DNA of 64,000 bases from Pyrus communis. Taxonomy: Eukaryota; Streptophyta; Magnoliopsida; Rosales; Rosaceae. This document shows positions 13,400 through 25,931 of the stretch, in pieces. How positions within the stretch are numbered: position 1 is the first letter of the stretch; each line of letters starts with the position of its first letter. Made by a program: the position numbers and the translations under genes. The notes beneath the pieces are model-generated. The model had not been told where the DNA came from, did not search any database, and worked only from the letters and a program-made list of their open reading frames with translations. Location: assembly GCF_963583255.1 (NCBI RefSeq), contig NC_084816.1, positions 5,927,100-5,991,099 on the forward strand, in the 5' to 3' direction.

Positions 13400-14313
13400 G
13401 GCTTTTTAGCCAAAATGGTCATTGAGATTTAAATAATCCATCACTTTGGTCTATGAGATTGAAAATCAATAGAAATGGTCTCTGAAATTGTCCACCATTC
13501 AGTATTTTGGTCCTTCTGTTAAAAACTCCGTTAAGTGTCCCAGAGCTCTTGGCCAAAAGTTGGGGCAATTTTCAAAGCTTCGTAACTCAATCATTTCTTA
13601 ACCAAATTCGACCCATAATATATCAAAATGAAGATAGGAAAATGTAGAACAATATTATACCTATATGGAAGCCCAATGGTTGCTGGAGATGGTCGGAAAA
13701 TAGCCTGAAAGGTGATTGGTCTGTGGAAAAACTGAAAAAACTCGTCGGAAACTGGATAAACTTTAAATGTTCATAAATTTTTCAATACTCAACGAAACCG
13801 AGTGATTTAAAACGAAAATCATACTTCTTGATGAGACAAAGAGAATGGTACCTTTCTCGACAGCTAAATCGCCGTGGTTTGGCCGAAAAATGGCTCGAAA
13901 GTTGGCAATCACTCGATTTTGTTGAGTATTGAAGAAGTTATGAACGTTTAAAGTTTACCCAGTTTCCGGCGAGTTTTCCAGTTTTCTCACAGACCAGTCA
14001 CCTTTCAGGCTTTTTTCCGCCCATCTTCGGCAACCATTGGGCTTCCAAATAACTATAATCTTGTTCTACACTTTCCCATCTTCGTTTTGATATATTATGG
14101 GTCAAATTTGGTTAAGAAACGATTGAGTTACGAAGCTTTGAAAATTACCCAAACTTCCGGCCAAGAGCTTTGGGACACTTAACGGAGTTTTTAACGGAAG
14201 GACCAAAATAATGGATGGTGGACAATCTCAGGGACCATTTCTATTGATTTTCATTATCAAGGACCAAAGTGATGTGTTATGCAAATCTCAGGGACTATTT
14301 TGGCTAAAAAGCC
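13400..14313. mobile_element. Foldback Mutator-type element with 9-bp target duplication
   Basis: The element is nearly one long hairpin. The left arm (13400 to about 13806) is the reverse complement of the right arm (about 13906-14313) with scattered differences, around a roughly 100-bp loop. Both ends show GGCTTTTTAGCC and its complement. It is flanked by a perfect 9-bp direct repeat, TATTTTAAA at 13391-13399 and 14314-14322. A 9-bp duplication with long terminal inverted repeats starting in GG is characteristic of the Mutator superfamily. No transposase is encoded, so this is non-autonomous. A transcript could form a long double-stranded RNA. A shorter relative lies at 44108-44382. Confidence 0.88.
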
Positions 14314-14924
14314 TATTTTAAAAGCAACTTGTTAAAAAAGATGAGGTTCAAATTGTGTTTTGTAAATTAAAAAAAAAAGTGGTTTTTGTCAAAATCATGG
14401 GTCCAAAACAGCAAAAAGCAGAAGCAGCTCTACCTCTGCTTTTGAAAACAACGTTTTTTTTTCTTCCCAAACTAGCCCTTAGATGTACACAGATTCTTTT
14501 TTCTAAAAGTTTGAATTTTAAATGCATGATCTTCGTTGACAGTGTGATCCAGATTAGTAAAATTCCACTCTTTTTATTTGGCAAAGGAATATGGAGTACT
14601 TTGCAATGTGATTTCAACGAGTGAGTTGTTGTTGCACTCTAAACAAGTCATCTCACACTTTCTTTGTATAAATATAAGAGAAAAATTGCATTGTGAGAAG
14701 TGTATGACAACTATTCTAGAGTTTTAGTGACAGTTCGCTTTCGAGGAGCATGTATATTGAAGATATATTGTTCTTGCCAAAGTACCAATGATGAAAGTTG
14801 AAGCTCTGTGATTCCAAATACCAATAATTTGAGAGTGAAAAAGAATAACCCTACAAAAGAAGGGGAAAAAACTACAAAACAAAAGTTAATGCACACTACA
14901 CCTCTCATCTGCCTAAGGCAAAAT
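14314..14924. other. Spacer downstream of the GT47 gene
   Basis: Holds the 3' side of the minus-strand glycosyltransferase gene (stop at 14925-14927). At about 14340-14480 there is a short inverted pair around gcagaagcagctctacctct, with A-rich and T-rich flanks, that looks like a small MITE remnant. No gene seen. Confidence 0.5.
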
Positions 14925-16766
14925 TTAAATACGCTGTCTCTCAAAGAAAGGATCCCACTCATGTTCCTCCACAGTCCCAAACAAATTGTACTTCCAACTC
15001 ACTTTCTCTGCATAATCAAAGCTTGTGTTCTTCCCTTCTCTCATGTCCTTCCTAATTGTTTCCACTCTCTCAAGAACCCCTTTAACCGCAATGTCAAATG
15101 CATCGTCAAGCGTCTCCAATCTAGACCCTGGATCCGCGTATATCACTCTCGGAATCAGCTTCACAACCTCCTCTCTCATCTCGTAAACTTTCTGCCTCGG
15201 AATCTTTTGCAGTGTCGTCTCAATGCTCACCTTCCCGTTTTTTATGTCGAATGCTGGTATGAGGACCGAGTATTTGGTGTAGTCCTTAGGGAGGTGCCAT
15301 ACGTATTGGACGTATGCGGACCCTGGGTGGAAGAACACCGGAATGCAGCCTGCGAGGATGGAATCGAAGATTGATCTTCGGGTTAGAGAGTCTCCGGGAG
15401 GCTGTAGGCAGAAGACGGAGCCTTGGAACATTTTCATGACAAAAACAGGCTTGTGGCACTTGTCCGGACCAGTTGTGCATTCTAGGAGCTTGCATTTTCT
15501 CCTTGCTGCCCTGCATTGGTCTATGATTTCGTTGCGGATTGAATTTTGGAGATTAGGCCTAGGACCGCCTGCGAAGGAGAACAATATCCGCCGCTTCTGC
15601 CTCCTCATTCGGTTTTGCCATTGGAACACCTCATTGTCTTTTGAAGGGTGGAAGTATGTTGGATATGGTATGGCAAAGTCATTGCTGTTCCAAGGGCTGG
15701 ATTCTATTGCCAACATTGTCATGTTTTTCGATTCGGGCAAAAGCATAAGCTTCGTCCCCCACTCCGAATCCTTGTCAGTCCATCTCCGAAAATCCCATGT
15801 AATTCTTCCTGCCACCATAAAATGATCTCTCCCCCACATTTTCTTCCACTCTGGTTTTTCTCTCAGCCATTTCGCAATTTCAAGTGAGCCAGAATCTCTC
15901 GTGGATATGCTCGATCCCCAAAGGTAGCGCGCCACGTCTAGGCCAGCGTAGTAAGGTACGAAAATTGCTGAAGCTAGTGATGAGTTTTTTGTCAAACAGT
16001 TGTACTGCTTCATTCGGCTGTGGAATATGACCTCTAGCAAGAACTGATTTGTAGCAAACCAACCAGTGTTTGAATAAACTTTTTCCAAATTGGAAAGACG
16101 GGGACCAAGGCCAAAGTTTGAAGCGAGCTCACACATGTCAGTCCAATTGCTAAGTGAACCACATTTCTTCAACAAGTCCTTGTTAAATTTGCTAGGGATG
16201 TCATGAACATATATGTACTTACCTGTGCATGATTCAGAAAAGGATTCCGAATCCGATTCATCCCTTTTATCCAAATGTTCTTCTGGCTCATCCTCTTCAT
16301 CCCCGTTCTCAGATTCAGCTTTATTTTCTCTAGGATAGCGCACTTGGTCATTACGGTCATGAGGCTCTGATTCCTTCTTAGAAAGGTGCCCAAATTTTTC
16401 AATGCCGTGTTCTTCGATTCCAAAAACATCTTTCGTTCTCAAATTAAAAACCCCACCACTTCGGTCATTGAAAACGATGTTCATATGACCTTCATCTCTT
16501 GTTTTTGTATTCCTACTTTCATTGGTTTCTTCAGGCAGAGAAACCGAATCACCGGAATTTCCAGACTCATTAGCAACAGTAACAGAAATGTCGATATTGT
16601 GATTACCTAACAATGCAATCAAGCTCTTTCCTACCATGAACTGCGAGTGGTATACACAAAGCAATAGAAACCATATAAGGAATGAGGCACATACAAACCA
16701 ATATTGGTTGCGGCAGGCTGCGAACGTCACGAAAGGCCTTCCCATGTTTTCACGAAAGGCCCTCAA
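14925..16766 (-). CDS. GT47 xyloglucan galactosyltransferase-like (MUR3/XLT2 group)
   Basis: Golgi type II membrane glycosyltransferase of family GT47 (exostosin domain). MUR3/XLT2 relatives add galactose to xyloglucan side chains of the primary cell wall; the substrate here is inferred. Single exon, 613 residues, as usual for this subfamily. A signal anchor covers residues 22-39 ([18 protein letters not shown]). A long acidic stem with Glu/Asp/Ser runs follows to about residue 180. The catalytic region opens with [16 protein letters not shown] and includes [51 protein letters not shown] and the nucleotide-sugar-binding stretch [18 protein letters not shown] (from about 453), followed by [15 protein letters not shown]. 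ATGs at codons 1 and 8 are both possible starts. The reading frame is intact. Distinguishing MUR3 from XLT2 or another clade member needs a tree. Confidence 0.93.
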   Translation of the reverse strand: MRAFRENMGRPFVTFAACRNQYWFVCASFLIWFLLLCVYHSQFMVGKSLIALLGNHNIDISVTVANESGNSGDSVSLPEETNESRNTKTRDEGHMNIVFNDRSGGVFNLRTKDVFGIEEHGIEKFGHLSKKESEPHDRNDQVRYPRENKAESENGDEEDEPEEHLDKRDESDSESFSESCTGKYIYVHDIPSKFNKDLLKKCGSLSNWTDMCELASNFGLGPRLSNLEKVYSNTGWFATNQFLLEVIFHSRMKQYNCLTKNSSLASAIFVPYYAGLDVARYLWGSSISTRDSGSLEIAKWLREKPEWKKMWGRDHFMVAGRITWDFRRWTDKDSEWGTKLMLLPESKNMTMLAIESSPWNSNDFAIPYPTYFHPSKDNEVFQWQNRMRRQKRRILFSFAGGPRPNLQNSIRNEIIDQCRAARRKCKLLECTTGPDKCHKPVFVMKMFQGSVFCLQPPGDSLTRRSIFDSILAGCIPVFFHPGSAYVQYVWHLPKDYTKYSVLIPAFDIKNGKVSIETTLQKIPRQKVYEMREEVVKLIPRVIYADPGSRLETLDDAFDIAVKGVLERVETIRKDMREGKNTSFDYAEKVSWKYNLFGTVEEHEWDPFFERQRI

Positions 16767-17629
16767 TCGTAACCTTTTTCGATTCGTCGTCGTAATTGTC
16801 TCCCTTGTGTAAACCTTGGATCAATGAAAATTAAGAAAACTCAATGGAACAATGTGAGAGGTACAAGAAATGGAACCAACCCAGGTAAGAAAAAAGGGAG
16901 AAAAAGAAACCCCAAGAGGAATATCAGAAGATTAATGGTGTTTTTGATTGGAAAAAAATGAAAATTTAATGTGGAATTAGATGCATTTGAGAAGCAAGAA
17001 AATGAAATGCATGGGATCCGAAAAGGTTTGCATGGCATGAGTTTCTGCAGAAGAAATTAATGTCCGGTTTGCTTGGAAAGTGGACTGGAATTTCGAAGAG
17101 AGAGGGAATGAGATCTAATGGGGGACGTTGCTAAACAATTCATTGTAGCGTTCTAAATATACACAATACTCAATCAGTTTCTTGAAAAACCATCACACTT
17201 CATAGAAATTCACTTCAAACTTAATATTTTAGCAAAATTATTTTGTTCAACAATATTTTTAGAGTTTAGTTAGTTCAACATTTGGACTTCGTTATTTAGA
17301 ATTAAGTATCGAACTTGTTATTTAGAAAAGCCGAACTTGATACATTTTCACTTACAAATTAAAAAAAAAAGGTATTATTAGACTATAGCGGTATTGAATA
17401 ATATCAAATGGATAGTAAGTTAATGAGAATTGGTTAAGTTGGTAATAATAGTTTTCTTTACTAGATCAAGACCTAAATTCAAGTCGTGTTAGTATGTCCT
17501 GACCCGAAATGGAGTAGACTCCCTTCTTTCTAATTTGTTTTTTTTCACCAAAAGAAATAATATCCAATGCCAAATGGTAAATATATTAATACTCAATGTT
17601 TTATTTTTTTTAACTTTTACAATGAACAA
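16767..17629. promoter_or_regulatory. Upstream region of the GT47 gene
   Basis: Region 5' of the minus-strand GT47 gene, likely holding its leader and promoter up to about 17.1 kb. The rest is A/T-rich and without recognised features. Confidence 0.4.
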
Positions 17630-18240
17630 CCAACATTTTAATTTTATCGAAGTGGTCAACCAGAAAAGCCGAAATACATAGTACAAATTTAGTTTGTTGT
17701 TTCTCTTCTTCGAATTCTTTATCCACGCTCTATAAAATTAATCAATTTAAGTTCAAGAAAACCATGTAAACTTGCATGATAATAAACAATTCAACGTATT
17801 ATTGCATGAATATTATAAGCAACATTCAAATTAAAACCTATCATAAAATTGACTATGCAAATACTAATTAATCAAAGAAAGTGTATGAAACAAAGGATCA
17901 TTTACTACAATGGTGAAAATAAGTTGAGTCTTTGTATGAACGTCCAACCAACATTTTAATTTTATCGAAGTGGTCAACCAAAAACGCCCAAATACATGGT
18001 ACAAAATTAGTTTTTTGTTTCTCTTCTTCGAATTCTTTATCCACACTCTATAAAATTAATCAATTTAAGTTCAAGAAAACCATGTAAACTTGCATGATAA
18101 TAAACAATTCAACGTATTATTGCATGAATATTATAAGCAACAATCAAATTAAAACCTATCATAAAGTTGACCATGCAAAGATTAATTAATCAAAGAAAGT
18201 GTCTGAAGCAAGTGGTCATTTATTACAGTGGTGAAAATTA
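17630..18240. repeat. Two-copy tandem repeat, period 318 bp
   Basis: A roughly 290-bp block starting ccaacattttaattttatcg occurs at 17630 and again at 17948 with only scattered changes; for example accagaaaagccgaaataca becomes accaaaaacgcccaaataca. The copies end at gtggtgaaaat near 17920 and 18238, the same 318-bp offset. High similarity implies a fairly recent segmental duplication. No coding sequence is shared. Confidence 0.9.
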
Positions 18241-18391
18241 TGAAAGCGCTCAAATTCCGTTGGTGACTAATATAACAAAATCTATCGTTTGATAAAAAAA
18301 AAAAAAAAAGTGTCTGAAAAACTAGCATGCACGAACATTAATCCAAACAATTTAAACCACCACATATACTATAATATAAACCTATGCTGGC

Positions 18392-20511
18392 TGACACACC
18401 CCGACCGAGATCAGGGAATGCTGGCCGTCACGTGGAAGTGACGTAACCATGTGCACAGTGCGGAAGCTAATAAATAATAATAAAAGTACGAATAAATAAA
18501 AACCCAGCTATACACAAAGTAAATAACATACATGTGCAAGCGTAAGTGTGAGAAACAAAGTTTAGAGCACGGAAGACCTAATGCAGTCCGGGCGAAACAA
18601 CACTAAATAAACACACAAAAAGGTGGTCCTACACTGGTGATAATCTGTCAGATAAGCCGGGAAAATCCTTTGGGGAGCCACCAAAAGTGCTAGCCAACCT
18701 AGAACCTGGAGGAGCGCAAAACAGAAAGCGTGAGTGGGCAAAAACAAAGCTTTTCAAAAACCATTTCATAAACAAAGTTCTAACTCCTTGCCGTAAAACC
18801 TGTATACTTCCCAGAAAATATAATATACATATATATATAAATCATGCTCATAATTATGCCATGCCAAATGCCTCGAAATAAAATGCAAGTACTCAGGTAA
18901 TGCCAAACAATGCCATGTAATCTGTCAGCCGGAGTCACCTAACGTGACCTGTACGGCTGAATCTAGAGCTCAAATCTCTAACTCACTGATTATACCTGCA
19001 CACGAGTCAGAACCACCTCAAGTGGTCTGTACGACAGGACTGGGTGTATAATAAGTACGCTTAAGTGCTACGATCACGTGAAGACTGAGCGAATAATTGC
19101 GGGTCACATACGAGTCGGAACCACCTAAAGTGGTCTGTACGACAGGATTGTGCACCTAACTTGGATCCAAGATGAGCGTGTGGTGCGGGAGGTGAACATC
19201 ACGTAAAAGACTGTGCCCAACTCTGGGCGGGAGCACTAACATCGGGGGTGCAGGTTATAAGCTCTCTATGCATCTCAAATCACTACTGAACATAAACATA
19301 AACCATAACTTACCTGACACTTACCTGTGCGTCCGCAGCACCAAACATATGTATATATGCAACTAATAATGCAATTAAATGGGTAAACATAATGCATGGC
19401 ATAAAAGCGTATAAACGTTTCGTTTCACTTTCTGGGAAAAACATAAGTATATAGGTATATACGGAAAACCAAAAGCCCACTCACTAGTAAGTAGAAGGGT
19501 CGTAACCTCCTTGCCTCGAGTGACCGCGCTCGTCCTCGGGATAGGTCTCACTTATATACGAAACAACTATAAATACGTAAATTTTAAAGCACATAACCAA
19601 CAATACGAAATAACTTCTCATACAATACTCAAATGGGGTGTATGAATACACCAACGTGATCTACTCAACCTCATGAACATCCCCATATTTTTAAATTAAT
19701 TTTTCGACGCCGCACGCGCCCCCACGCGCCGCCCACGCACAGGCACGTGCCTGGCACACTGACGGCGTCAGTTAACGCCGTTAGGAATATTCCGTCCAAA
19801 CTGACGGAATATTCTATCATCTTCTTCAGCCAACCCCCGGCGCCGTCGCCGGCGTCGGAAAACCAGGAAATTTTCAAAACTTCGTATCTCACTCGTTTTT
19901 CAACCAAATTTCACAAAATTGGTACCAAAATGAAGCTTACAACAAGAGAAACAAATCCATACCACTTTCAAGCACTAAAACCCATGGAAACTCGCCAGGA
20001 AAACACTACCAACTCTGGCCAAACCTGCAACTCACGATCCCGACGTCCAAAACCTTCAAATGAACCACCCCGAGCCTCCTAAGGACCTCACCAACCTTCC
20101 TACAAGCTTGAAATTCCCAAAAACACAATAATTAACGTGTGCATAAACAGTGACCAAATCGGGGGATCCCGAGTTCGACGTGAAAACGAAGGTATCCTTA
20201 CCCGAAATGGGTATGGTTGAACTCCTAAGGACCTCACGAGCACAACTGTGTAACTTGTTTCCTCGATCTATGAAGATTTCAAGGGTTTTGGGTGGTGTCC
20301 GTACGAAAGGATAGGAAAGGGAGAGAGAGAGGGACTCGGGACAGATAGGGAGAACAAGAGAGAGGGATGAGGGATGAGGATGATGATGGATGTGTGGCTG
20401 GGATGCAACCAACCAAGAACCCAAAACAACCACCCAAACAACAATTATCCATTAGGGGCAAAACCGTCATTTCATCCCTACGGTACGAAAAGTCCAGGAC
20501 AGGTTGTCACA
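18392..20511. mobile_element. Solo LTR of an LTR retrotransposon (2.1 kb)
   Basis: The sequence begins TGACACACCCCGACC and ends GGTTGTCACA, giving the TG...CA termini of a long terminal repeat. It is flanked by an exact 5-bp direct repeat, CTGGC at 18387-18391 and 20512-20516. No protein-coding domain lies inside. Internal features: two related blocks with ccacc(t)aagtggtctgtacgac at about 19010 and 19120, a GC-rich segment at 19700-19860, and a purine-rich stretch at 20310-20380. This is most simply a solo LTR left by recombination between the two LTRs of a full element, probably Ty3/gypsy given its length. Family not named. Confidence 0.75.
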
Positions 20512-20517
20512 CTGGCA

Positions 20518-20848
20518 CTTCTGTTTTTTTTGTTCTTCCTTCAATTTTTTATTTTTTAACCTGAAATTCTGTGTTTTGTTTCTTAAGCCTGCAGATGCTT
20601 AACCTAAGGTGGATATATGTCTTAATCTGCAGCCAAAAACAAAGGATAAAATGATTTACATAGTATAAATAAAAATTTAGCTATAATCTCTGCTGCCAGT
20701 TCTGTTTTTTCTTCTTCCTTCAATTTTTTTAACCTTAAATTCTGTGTTTTTATCTTAAGCCTGCAGATGTTGGACCTAATTAAGGTGGATTGTATGTCTT
20801 AATCTGCAGGCAGAAACAAACAATAAAATAATTTATAACAAATGGAGT
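20518..20848. repeat. Two-copy tandem repeat, period about 181 bp
   Basis: Two copies of a block beginning ttctgttttttt, then cttccttcaattttt, then cttaagcctgcagatg, then tcttaatctgcag, at about 20518 and 20699. Each copy contains ctgcag twice in inverted surroundings. The first copy starts immediately after the solo LTR's target duplication. Confidence 0.8.
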
Positions 20849-22288
20849 CTTCAACTCCAATTACTTGTTTGGTAATGTGGTTTTTCTAATTCCTAAACTA
20901 TCCTCATTTGGTAGGGTAAGTAATGTAATGGCGTGACGTGATGGGAAGGTTTGGACATTACTTTTCCTTCCATTTCCTTCTTTGTTCAAAATTATTCAAT
21001 TAATCAAATTTTGTCAAGTACTTGTTCCACCTTAAAACCAAAAATCATTTTCCATTTTCAAACACCTTGGTATACTTTTGGAATTTCTCAATCATCAAGT
21101 CTTGAAATTATTACCCAAAGAAGATCCGGCTCTGAGATTTTAGGTTTTGTGTAAGACTCAAACAGAGACCCTTATAAGGTCTAAAATTTTGGTTGTTATA
21201 TATATATATATATTTCTTTTTTCTTTTTTTTATTATGTGTAAATTGATATAACGCAAAAGAAAATAAATAAAAATGAAGCATGGTGTGGTGGTTAGGTAC
21301 CTATCTGCATCCCCTATGTTTTTGGAATAGATAAGAATTGCGAGAACACTTACACTAAGAGTTTAATCTGGTTAATAGATGCACCTTTAGGTAGAATAAA
21401 ATTGTAAATCAAGAGTCTCTCGAACTAGAGGCCCTGTGTGATGGCACTACTTACACACCCTTACAGTCGGTTGTTCCGAAAGAGAGCATTTGCGTCATGC
21501 AATGAAATTAGTTTGGAAATTAAATATGAGGGGGTTGCCAAAAAATAAAAAACATAGCAAGTTACCAACTTTACATGTAACTAGAGTGATGTCGATGTTG
21601 AATACTCAAATGTTGAAAGTGTTCACATGCTTGATAATAGTTAATACACAATTTTCTTTTGACATCACTTGCTACCTACTCATGGGGAGTGGTGATTTAA
21701 TATTTTTTTCTGAAGATTAAAATAATAAAACTATGTGACTTTGTTGCAATGATAAAAAATTTATCCTCACACTCGAAGTCATAAAAAACGCTCTATTGAC
21801 CAGAACAATCTACAAGCTGCAAACACGAATTCTCTCTTTGCGCAATATTACACGTGTCAAATGATCCCTTAATTAAAATCTCGACAACAAACATAAAACT
21901 TGATAAATAAATTTACACAGCTCTTAAATAGCACCACATAGCAATCTGCATAATTACAAAAATGGCGATGTAATTAACCAACTAATAAGACAATCAAACA
22001 AGAACAAAAGAAAAAGGAAGGCAAAGTAAGAAGCAAAGGTTAACAAGACTACGTACCAAAACATCAGTTTGTTCATAACTTGGAACCAAAGCAGATCCCT
22101 CCAACCCAAGAAACATAAAAAAATAAAAAACAAAATCTCCAGAAAGTAGAAAAAAAGAGAGGCAAAAGTAAAAACCCATTTCATTCAATTTTGTCCCACA
22201 TTTTGATTTCGATGAGATTGCAATCAAAACTCAAATGGGTTTTCTGGGTCTGAATCAAAATCAATACACCGAAAAAGGGGAGATTTTT
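20849..22288. other. Spacer and leader upstream of the rhomboid gene
   Basis: No gene recognised. The right end is the probable 5' leader of the plus-strand rhomboid gene. At 21276-21310 the sequence gcatggtgtggtggttaggt resembles a tRNA-type box A, so a worn SINE is possible, but I see no box B. A (TA)n stretch lies at about 21200-21212. Confidence 0.4.
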
Positions 22289-25200
22289 ATGGAGAGCGGC
22301 CAATCTGCTGCGCCGAGCAGCTTAGATATAAAGGTGGTGCGTCCACGGCGGAGCGACAACGTTGTGCAACCGGCGGGGCAAGGTTCGGTGACGCCGCAGC
22401 CGCGGCGGTCGTTCAGCGACTACAACCCGTTCAAGAGTTGGGTGTCATGGCTGGTGCCGTTGATTGTGGTGGCCAACATTGTCGTTTTTGTGGTGACAAT
22501 GTTCGTGAACGATTGCCCCAAGAACTCCGGCAGGTGCATTGGTCGGTTCCTCGGCCGCTTCTCCTTTCAGCCCTTCAAGGAAAACCTGTTTCTTGGGCCA
22601 TCTTCAAACACGTAAAGCATCACTCTTTGATTAGTTTCTATGCGTATGAATTTGTTGGGATTTGCAGTTTGGATTGAAATTTGTGTTTTCGGATTGGCTG
22701 GGTGTTTGCATGTCGAAATTTTGAAAATTTTAGTTGTGGATTGGTGTGGAACTGCTGTTTGTGGACCGGGAAGCCACAGTGGCAGTGAACGTGTTTCATG
22801 TAAGTTGATCTCGTTTCTATTTTTTGGTGAAATTATGATGAGAAGGGTTGGATGGTTGGATTGATTTTGATTTGAAATTAGAGTGGGATCAATCAAGGAT
22901 GAGACTCTTTAAGGTAAAAGTAACTGAAAGTTATGTATTTACACTTTTTGTAAAAAACTTTTGACTTGGTGATTTGGAATTTCGGTTAGACTAGATATAT
23001 TTGTAAAGAAAATGGTTGAACAGTACGAAGATTGATGTAATTCTGCTTTTAATTAATGTTGGACTTAGGAAAACTAATGAATACAGAAGCGAATTTGCGA
23101 TTAGTTTAGAAACTTAAAGGAGATGGGCAACTTTAGTTTTAACTTTTATGTATTTATTAACATTCAGACAATACTTGATGTCTATTTGATGTTGGCATAT
23201 GGGAAATGCTTGATCAAAGAAGAAAGGTGCTCGAAGAGCTGCAAGTATTGAGCTACCTTGTTTGATTAGATTGTTGTGTTATTCAAAATGTCCCCTGTAA
23301 TATGTTACAAGGTTAAAGTTTTACATTAGTGTTCTTTAGCAACTTAGTTTCAAAATTTTTGTTCGATTTTCCTTGCCCTGTGAGGCCAATGGTAGAACGA
23401 TTATGGAAAAATGAATTTTCGTTTTGTCTTAATATTTCTGGTAAGAGGGAGTATGCATTCTTCAAGGACTTGTTTGTGATTCTTTTTAGCTGTTTAATGT
23501 GCTCATTTCAGTATGCATCATCCAAAGTCTATAAATGCTAGAAGTTGTAAATTTGTGATTTAAGGGGGAGGGAGCAATTGGAAATAAGAGCCATAGACAT
23601 GCCCCATAAGGGTCAATAGGTCTCAGTTGCATATCTAACTTGTTTCCCATGTGTTTTCATCCTGAAGATTAGAAAAGATGGGTGCTCTAGATGTGCAGAG
23701 AGTGATTCATCAACACCAGTGGTGGCGGCTGATCTCATGTATGTGGTTACATGCTGGAGTTTTCCATGTGCTTGCCAATATGCTGAGTCTTTTATTCATT
23801 GGAATTCGGCTTGAGCAAGAATTTGGATTTGGTATGCCTCTGGATTTTCAGTTTCATGTATGTCATCATGCATGTATAGCCACATTCACAGATCTTTGTA
23901 GTAAAAGATAAAGCACAAAGACATAAATTATAAAATATAAATTAGGTACCAAGTGCAAAACTTCTTTCATAATTCTAGAAGAGAAATACTTTCCGGATGT
24001 CTTTAGCTACCTTGCTACAGAGGGTTTCTATGCATGAATTTTGTGAATTATAATCGTAGAGTAGTGGTCAGTAGTGGTGTTTGCATTATAACTCACACCA
24101 GTATGTTGATAGGTTTGATGGAAACAAGAGGACATTTTATTTGAGCAAAGAAGAGAGTTTATACACCTAAGCTGGGGTTCAAGAGAAACCTTTTTGTGGA
24201 AGTAGCTTGGCAGGCTATTCAAACTTTAGTTTAGACATAGTATTACATTTTAGAGAATAAAATTGCTTGGAACAAAAGCTGATAGGTTATTTCAGTTTTC
24301 CGTCGCTTCTGTAGGAACATGGAATGTTTTGGATATCCTGTACGTGTAGACATAGTGCCTCAATATTTTGAAATGTCTAAAAAAATAATAGTTTGATGCT
24401 GATCTATATCATGTACAGTTGTTTTGACGAACTTCATTAAATTTTTTGGTTTGAAACTAATGTTTTTCTGATTTGTTCTTCTGCAGTTCGAATTGGTATT
24501 CTATATGTCATGTCCGGTTTTGGCGGGAGTTTGCTTTCAGCTCTTTTTATTCAATATGGTATTTCTGTTGGTGCTTCTGGTGCACTTTTTGGTTTACTAG
24601 GAAGCATGCTTTCGGAGCTCATATCAAATTGGACAATGTATGCAAACAAGGTAAATAAAGTTTCTGTATATTCAACGATGCACTCTTTATAGTATATGCA
24701 CGACCCTTTGATCTTACAGTTTCAGATTTCTATCCGCAGTTAGCAGCATTGCTTACTCTCGTTTTCATCATCATAATAAACTTAGCAGCGGGACTTCTAC
24801 CACATGTGGACAACTTTGCTCATATTGGAGGATTTGTTTCTGGATTTCTTTTTGGATTTGTGTTTTTGATCCGCCCCCAGTTTAAATGGCTTACCCAACG
24901 GAATGCTCCCCCAGGACTTATTACTACTCCAGTTAAATCCAAACACAAGACGTATCAATATGTATTGTGGGTCCTCTCACTGATACTGTTGACTGTTGGG
25001 TAAGCTCCTCCTCGATCCCTGAAATTTCATTACTTGACTTCATAAACCTAATTCCCTGCATGTGGTAGGCACAGTTGATGCGTGCACAGTTTCTGATCAA
25101 ATCAGGGTACTTGATTTTGTACAGATGTGTAGATATTATGCATCCTGTAATATTTCTTCGTTACTGTCATTGTGAAAGTCTCTGTATCTGCTTGTTTCTA

Positions 25201-25931
25201 ATCAGAATGGTTTGGAGAAGGCCTTGTGTTATTGCTGTTCTCTATGTTGTAATACTAATTGGTCACTCTGTTGATTGCAGGTTCTACTTTGTTGTTTTGG
25301 GTTGTATGTGTTGGCAACACTTAGTCGTTTTGTTATTGGAAATAAAAGTTCAGTTTCTTTGTACTTGTGTAGTATCAGTATATGCGGGCATTTTCTGATA
25401 GAAGTCATGTTTTTGACAGGTATACTCTTGGCCTGATTACCCTTTTTCGAGGGGTCAATCTAAATGATCACTGTTCCTGGTGTCAGTATATGAGCTGCAT
25501 CCCTATTTCAAAACGGAGTTGCAAATCACAAAATGTTTATTGTTTGGTAATATGCTGTACTTTTCTGCTCATATTTACTTCTGCCTTAATATTTGATAGT
25601 TGGAATCATAGAAGTGCTTGCTTATTTATGTGATCATGGTTGCATTCAGTCCTTCTAGTTTCGGCATTCCGTTTAATCTAATGTCTTCAGGAAACTTAAT
25701 TTAAGAAATGACTCGAGAAATTCTGAGTTGGGAAATTGCTTCTTCAAGTGAGTACTAGAAATTGGTTTTGTACTGACATATTGTTCTGTATGTGCACCAA
25801 TCTTGCAGTCGAGCCAGATGGGGAATCAACTGAACTTAACGTGCGTAAGCAATGGTAGAAATGGGACATATTCGTTGTTGGATCCTAGCGCCTCCCGGGC
25901 TCAGCAGCTATGCGCTGAGCTTTGCAGTTGA
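22289..25931 (+). CDS. Rhomboid-like intramembrane serine protease
   Basis: Intramembrane serine protease of the plant secretory-pathway rhomboid (RBL1/2) group, likely Golgi. Six exons: 22289-22611, 23668-23831, 24487-24650, 24740-24999, 25420-25534, 25809-25931. Phases join into 382 residues. The catalytic pair is visible: Ser193 in GASGALFG and His245 in [11 protein letters not shown]. The conserved [20 protein letters not shown] block (exon 2) contains the HxxxN motif and the WR pair. The C-terminus is Cys-rich ([10 protein letters not shown], then CVSN, CAELCS), typical of this plant group. Exon 2 is taken from the acceptor ctgaag at 23667, since it alone keeps the frame (reading TLEKMGALD). 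Exon 5 uses a less usual donor, AAT|GTTTAT. An upstream in-frame ATG at 22235 would add 18 residues; I prefer 22289, where MESG precedes a family-like basic N-terminus. Confidence 0.92.

Noticed and set aside
14808..15374. Plus-strand open frame of 188 codons
   Set aside because: Lies largely antisense to the GT47 coding sequence and extends into its 3' flank; no family resemblance.
15343..15825. Plus-strand open frame of 160 codons
   Set aside because: Fully antisense to the conserved GT47 domain; a by-product of its codon composition.
19671..20470. Several open frames of 60-125 codons on both strands
   Set aside because: Inside the solo LTR; composition-driven (GC-rich and purine-rich segments), no domain.
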